Shown here: piece after piece, positions 1 to 3,600 of the stretch
Numbering within the stretch: position 1 is the first letter of the stretch
Layout of the letters: each line of letters opens with the position of its first letter
DNA from: Chloroflexota bacterium
GTDB lineage: Bacteria > Chloroflexota > Anaerolineae > UBA3071
Assembly (NCBI GenBank): GCA_014383605.1
Contig: JACNHM010000330.1
Coordinates: forward strand, 1 to 5,658
DNA: 5,658 nucleotides
Direction of reading: 5' to 3'
Made by a program: the position numbers and the translations under genes
The notes under the pieces: generated by a model
Told to the model about the DNA's origin: nothing
What the model saw: the letters and a program-made list of their open reading frames with translations, nothing else
The model's database searches: none

Positions 1-1
1 C

Positions 2-577
2 GCTGGTCAGGGGCTCCCCTGGCGACAGGCGTTGCGGAGCATGGGGCCGCTTCTGCTCCCGCTGGCAGGCATCATCGTGGCGCGCTCTTTCATGGTCAGG
101 TCGCTGACCACTTACCTGCCCACCTTCCTGAGCGAGGAGGGCGCCGACCTCTGGTTTGCCGGGGCCTCCCTCTCGCTTCTGGAAGCGGGGGGTGTGGTGG
201 GCGCGCTGCTGGGGGGCACGATGAGCGACCGGCTGGGCCGCCGATTGGTTCTCTTTATTTCGATGCTGGCGACGCCGTTTCTCATGTTCGCCTTTTTGAC
301 GATTGGCGGTTGGCTCCGCTTCCCCCTCCTGCTGGTGATGGGCTTCATTGCCCTGTCCGTCACGCCCGTCATCATGGCCCTGGTGCAGGAGAGCTTTCCT
401 GAGAACCGCGCGCTGGCCAACGGCGTCTACATGTCGCTGAGTTTCGTCCTCGGCTCGGTGGTGGTAGTGGTGCTTGGGGCGATGGGGGACCTGTTCGGGC
501 TGCGCCTGGCATTCACCGCCAGCGCCGTCGTCACCTTGCTGGGCCTGCCCCTCATTCTTCTGTTGCCGAGAAAGTAA
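2..577 (+). CDS. MFS transporter, C-terminal half (5' truncated by window edge), Fsr-like
   Basis: This is the last 191 codons of a gene that begins before the window; the frame is open from base 2, so the TTG at 32 and ATG at 41 are probably internal. The product is an inner-membrane secondary transporter of the major facilitator superfamily. Visible signs are alternating hydrophobic helices, about six in all, and a textbook MFS loop motif encoded at 212-244: GGTMSDRLGRR, matching the family G-x-x-x-D-R-x-G-R-R signature that in the second half of these proteins lies between helices 8 and 9. A later loop reads QESFPENRALANG, followed by two more helices and a short basic tail ending LLPRK. 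From memory, the order of these pieces resembles the fosmidomycin-resistance (Fsr) branch, but substrate cannot be read from half a protein. It ends 21 bases before the next gene, so co-transcription is possible. MFS membership is nearly certain; the Fsr-like call is moderate. Confidence 0.9.
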   Translation, partial: AGQGLPWRQALRSMGPLLLPLAGIIVARSFMVRSLTTYLPTFLSEEGADLWFAGASLSLLEAGGVVGALLGGTMSDRLGRRLVLFISMLATPFLMFAFLTIGGWLRFPLLLVMGFIALSVTPVIMALVQESFPENRALANGVYMSLSFVLGSVVVVVLGAMGDLFGLRLAFTASAVVTLLGLPLILLLPRK

Positions 578-584
578 AGTGGAA

Positions 585-590
585 AGGAGG
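585..590 (+). promoter_or_regulatory. Shine-Dalgarno site of the giant secreted-protein gene
   Basis: AGGAGG lies within GGAAAGGAGG, eight bases before the ATG at 599. It is a near-perfect anti-16S match with good spacing and fixes the start at 599 rather than at the in-frame ATG at 626. It sits in the 21-base gap after the transporter stop codon. That gap is too short for a complete promoter, so transcription probably comes from upstream or from inside the transporter gene. Confidence 0.85.
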
Positions 591-598
591 CATCAACC

Positions 599-676
599 AT
601 GTTGCAGAAACGAACAACTTGGGCCATGGGCCTGCTTGTTCTGATGCTGGCGATCGCCTGTGGAGCCAGTATAGCT
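599..676 (+). other. N-terminal secretion signal (signal peptidase I or lipoprotein type)
   Basis: Residues 1-26 have the three-part shape of a signal peptide: a basic start (K4, R5), a hydrophobic core MGLLVLMLAIA (10-20) and a polar end. Two cleavage readings are possible. Residues 17-21 read LAIAC, which fits the loose bacterial lipobox rule with C21 as the lipidated cysteine, although alanine at -3 is not the preferred leucine. Alternatively S24-I25-A26 before S27 fits signal peptidase I. Either way the protein leaves the cytoplasm. I cannot choose between lipid-anchored and freely secreted. Confidence 0.8.
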
Positions 677-3600
677 TCAGAACAACCCACCGTTACTATC
701 TCCGCTCTTGTCACCACCGCTGTTCCCCTCACCCCCGACCTCGCCACCGTCTCCAACTCCATCACCGTCTCCGGCACCGTCGCCGGTCCCGGCGGTCCGG
801 TGCGCGATGTGGAGGTCAGCGTCGGCTCACCCCAGGACGCGCAGGTGGCGACGACGGATGCGACAGGTTTCTACAGGGTCACCATTCGGACGGAAGGCGA
901 CGTGTGGTTCTTCCTCTGTCCGCCGGTGTCGACGCGGCTGGCGCAGACGACGCTGCAGCTGAGCGGCATCACCGCCAGCTTCACTCAGGACTTTGCCCTG
1001 TCCAACGGTTACCTGCTCAGTGTGCGGCTCACCGGTGCGGATGGCCTGCCGATCACAGAAGGGGTGTGGGTCAGGACAGTGCCCCTGTACCACCCATATG
1101 GGGATGGGCCTCAATACAGGCTGGACTGGGACGGGACTCCGGGCCGTTACCGGGCTGTCCTGCCGCCTGACGTCTACTACGTCATCGTTCCCTTTCCGCC
1201 CGACCCCTACTACGAGACTACCCAGGTTTTCGATCTGCGCGCCATGGACCAGGTGGTGGATCTGCCGCTGCGTACCACTTGGGTGCATCCCATCCCCTAC
1301 GACCCGCCTGACGCTTCTAAGATCACTATCGGCCCGATGGACGATCTAGGCGAGGCCACTGTCACCGGCACAAAGGGCGCGGCCCTGCCTCTGGCCCACG
1401 TCTTCCTGGTCAACCTGAACAGTAGCCATCAGGCCCACGCCATCTCGGAGGACGATGGCAGCTTCACTGCCCAGATTTACGCCCCGCCCGGCTCGGCCAT
1501 CATGATCAAGCATGGCCCGCCCACCGATTGGCGATGGCACGACCTGGACGTCGGCGTCTCCGAGGGGCTCAATCCCTTCCCCGGCACCATCATCAACGTG
1601 CCCCATACCCACACCGGCGGTGAGTATGAGCTACCCTTCGCTACCGCCGGGGCCGTCGAGCTTTTTACCGACGACCCTGCCCAAACCCGCAACTACGTCA
1701 GTTCGGCCTGGGCCATCACCGGCACCATCGGCCCGGTGGTCGTCGAGGGCCAGTGGACGCGGGTGCTGACCGGCACCTACGACGGCCAGGTGGTGCCCGG
1801 CCTCTACCTGGGCGGCCTCAACTGGACCCACCCCGCCCTGGGCGATTTGGACAATGACAGCGATCTGGATCTGCTGGTAGGCGAACGCTCCGGCCACCTG
1901 GTGCTTTACCGTAATGAGGGCAGCACGGCATCCCCCGACTGGCAATTTGAGACGGCCGATTATGCCAGTGTGGACACCGGCGACTGGGCCTATCCTGCCC
2001 TGGCCGACGTGACCGGCGACGGCGCGCCTGACCTGTTCGTGGGCGCGGGCAACGGTACAGTGTCCATCTACTACAGCGACGACACAGCCGACGTCGCCCT
2101 GGCTACTGGCAACGGGGCGGCCCCGGCCCTGGCTGATCTCGACAACGATGGGGATCTGGATTTGTTGGTTGGGCACGGGGGTGGTACGCTCTACCATTTC
2201 AAGAACACCGGCACGCTCACCAATCCGGCCTGGACGCAGCAGACCACTAGCTACGGCAACATCAGCGAGGCGGGTGAGGGCTTGCAACCGGCCTTTGTGG
2301 ATCTCGACGGTGACGCTGACCTCGACCTGCTGTTGGGGCTCTGTGGGCAATTGGTCTGGTATCAACGAGGAGGCACGCCTGTAAGCCCCACCTGGACGCG
2401 CCAGGCCAGCGACCCCATCGGCTACGGCGGTGGCAGTTGTGGCACCAGTCCCGGTGCCGGCGACTGGGACGGCGACGGCGTCAGTGATCTGATCATTGGC
2501 GAGCACTGGGGGAACCTGCGCTTCTTCTGCAATGGCATCTCCACCCTCACCCCAACCCTCTCCCTCAAGGGGAGAGGGAGTCTTCCCCCCGACCTTTCTG
2601 GGGGGGGGAGGCCTCCCCCCTTCCTCCCCCGGGGGGGGTTGGGGGGGGGGAATGGCTTTTGCATCTTCCCCTCTTCCTGGAGCCAACATGCTTTTTCGTT
2701 TGCCTTCGTGCTGGGAGGCGACACCGGCCCCGCCCTGGCGTTCCGGGTGACCGGTCGCCGCCTGGATCTGCTGATCGGCCAGGCCCACGGTAGCGTTTTC
2801 CAGTACACCAACGTCGGCACCGCCACCAGCGCCGATTGGCGACCCGACGGTGTCCTGCTAACCCTGCCCTGGACTAACCATCCCCATGCCTTCCCCACCT
2901 TCGCCGACATGGACGGCGATGGCGATGACGACCTGTTCATCGGCGAGGGCAGTTGGGAGGGGCCAGGGGCCGGCGGCAACATCCGCTACTACCGCAACGA
3001 TGGCACGCCTGAAACCCCCAACTGGTCACTGATCACTGATAACTGGCTTGGACTGGACGTGGGCGGCTGGAGCACCCCCGTCTTCGTGGATATTGACGCC
3101 GACAGCGATCTAGACCTGTTCGTCGGCGACGAAGGGGGCACGCTGACCTTCGTGGAGAACACCGGCACGCCCACCGCGCCGGCCTGGGCCACGCCCGTGC
3201 AGCCCTATGCCGATCTCCACCTGGGCGAGTACAGCGCGCCGGCCTTCTTTGACGTGGATCAGGACGGCGACCTGGACCTGCTGGCGGGTCTGGAAAGCGG
3301 CTCACTGGCCTATGTGCGTAATACCGGCACGGCAGAGAGCCCTGCCTGGGAACTCGTCACCACTATGTATCCCGGCATTGACGTCGGCAATCGCGCCACC
3401 CCCACGGTCGCCGACGGGACATTGTTCATCGGCGACGGCGACGGCGGCCTAAATGTCTACCTCTACGACGGGCCAGGCACGCCCCCAGCGACTGGCGAGG
3501 CTTATGCCCCAGGCGATCTGTTTCAGATCGAGGGCACGATGCACTTGTACGGTCCTGCCATCACTGCGACCACAGACGTGGAGGCGATATCTGTACAGGG

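Larger units (their letters stand above)
1811..3469 (+). other. Ten-repeat FG-GAP/VCBS beta-propeller region of the giant protein
   Basis: Residues about 405-957 hold ten repeats, mostly 54 residues apart. The shared plan is P-A-x-x-D-x-D-x-D-G-D-L-D-L-L-x-G, a short glycine turn, a strand ending Y-x-N, then G-T-x-x-x-P-x-W. Calcium-type loops begin at bases 1844 (DLDNDSDLD), 2006 (DVTGDGAPD), 2135 (DLDNDGDLD), 2300 (DLDGDADLD), 2462 (DWDGDGVSD), 2906 (DMDGDGDDD), 3089 (DIDADSDLD) and 3251 (DVDQDGDLD). Repeats 6 (base 2741, FRVTGRRLD) and 10 (base 3413) have lost most of the acidic ligands. Spacing departs from 54 in three places: 43 between repeats 2 and 3, 93 between 5 and 6 (repeat insertion), and 61 between 7 and 8, where repeat 7 has a seven-residue longer turn (GSWEGPGAGG). 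Ten repeats exceed the seven blades of a standard integrin-type propeller, so there may be one complete propeller plus extra blades. Confidence 0.85.

Noticed and set aside
32..41. TTG at 32 or ATG at 41 as the true start of the transporter gene
   Set aside because: The frame is open to the window edge, the protein would contain only half of the MFS fold, and no ribosome site is seen before either codon.
112..777. Minus-strand frames opposite the transporter (112-420 and 427-777)
   Set aside because: Low-complexity Arg/Ser/Pro translations opposite a clear MFS gene; no start-site support.
619..1170. Plus-strand frame of 183 codons overlapping the start of the giant gene
   Set aside because: Arg/His/Pro-rich translation with no domain pattern, no ribosome site, and fully overlapped by the frame from 599 that has a signal peptide and a strong Shine-Dalgarno site.
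2556..2650. Possible transcription terminator or CRISPR-like repeat from the strong hairpins
   Set aside because: No T tract follows the hairpin, the stretch lies mid-gene, and there are no regularly spaced spacers; a mobile palindromic repeat explains it better.
2585..2650. Frameshifted pseudogene split at the poly-G tracts
   Set aside because: The frame before and after the tracts is the same one, and propeller repeats continue on both sides, so as given the gene is intact.
1631..2788. Open frame of 385 codons on the minus strand
   Set aside because: It lies wholly opposite the giant gene, lacks domain sense (Val/Ala/Gly/Gln-rich) and arises from the sense strand's C/G third-position preference. 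It also reads straight through the palindromic repeat.
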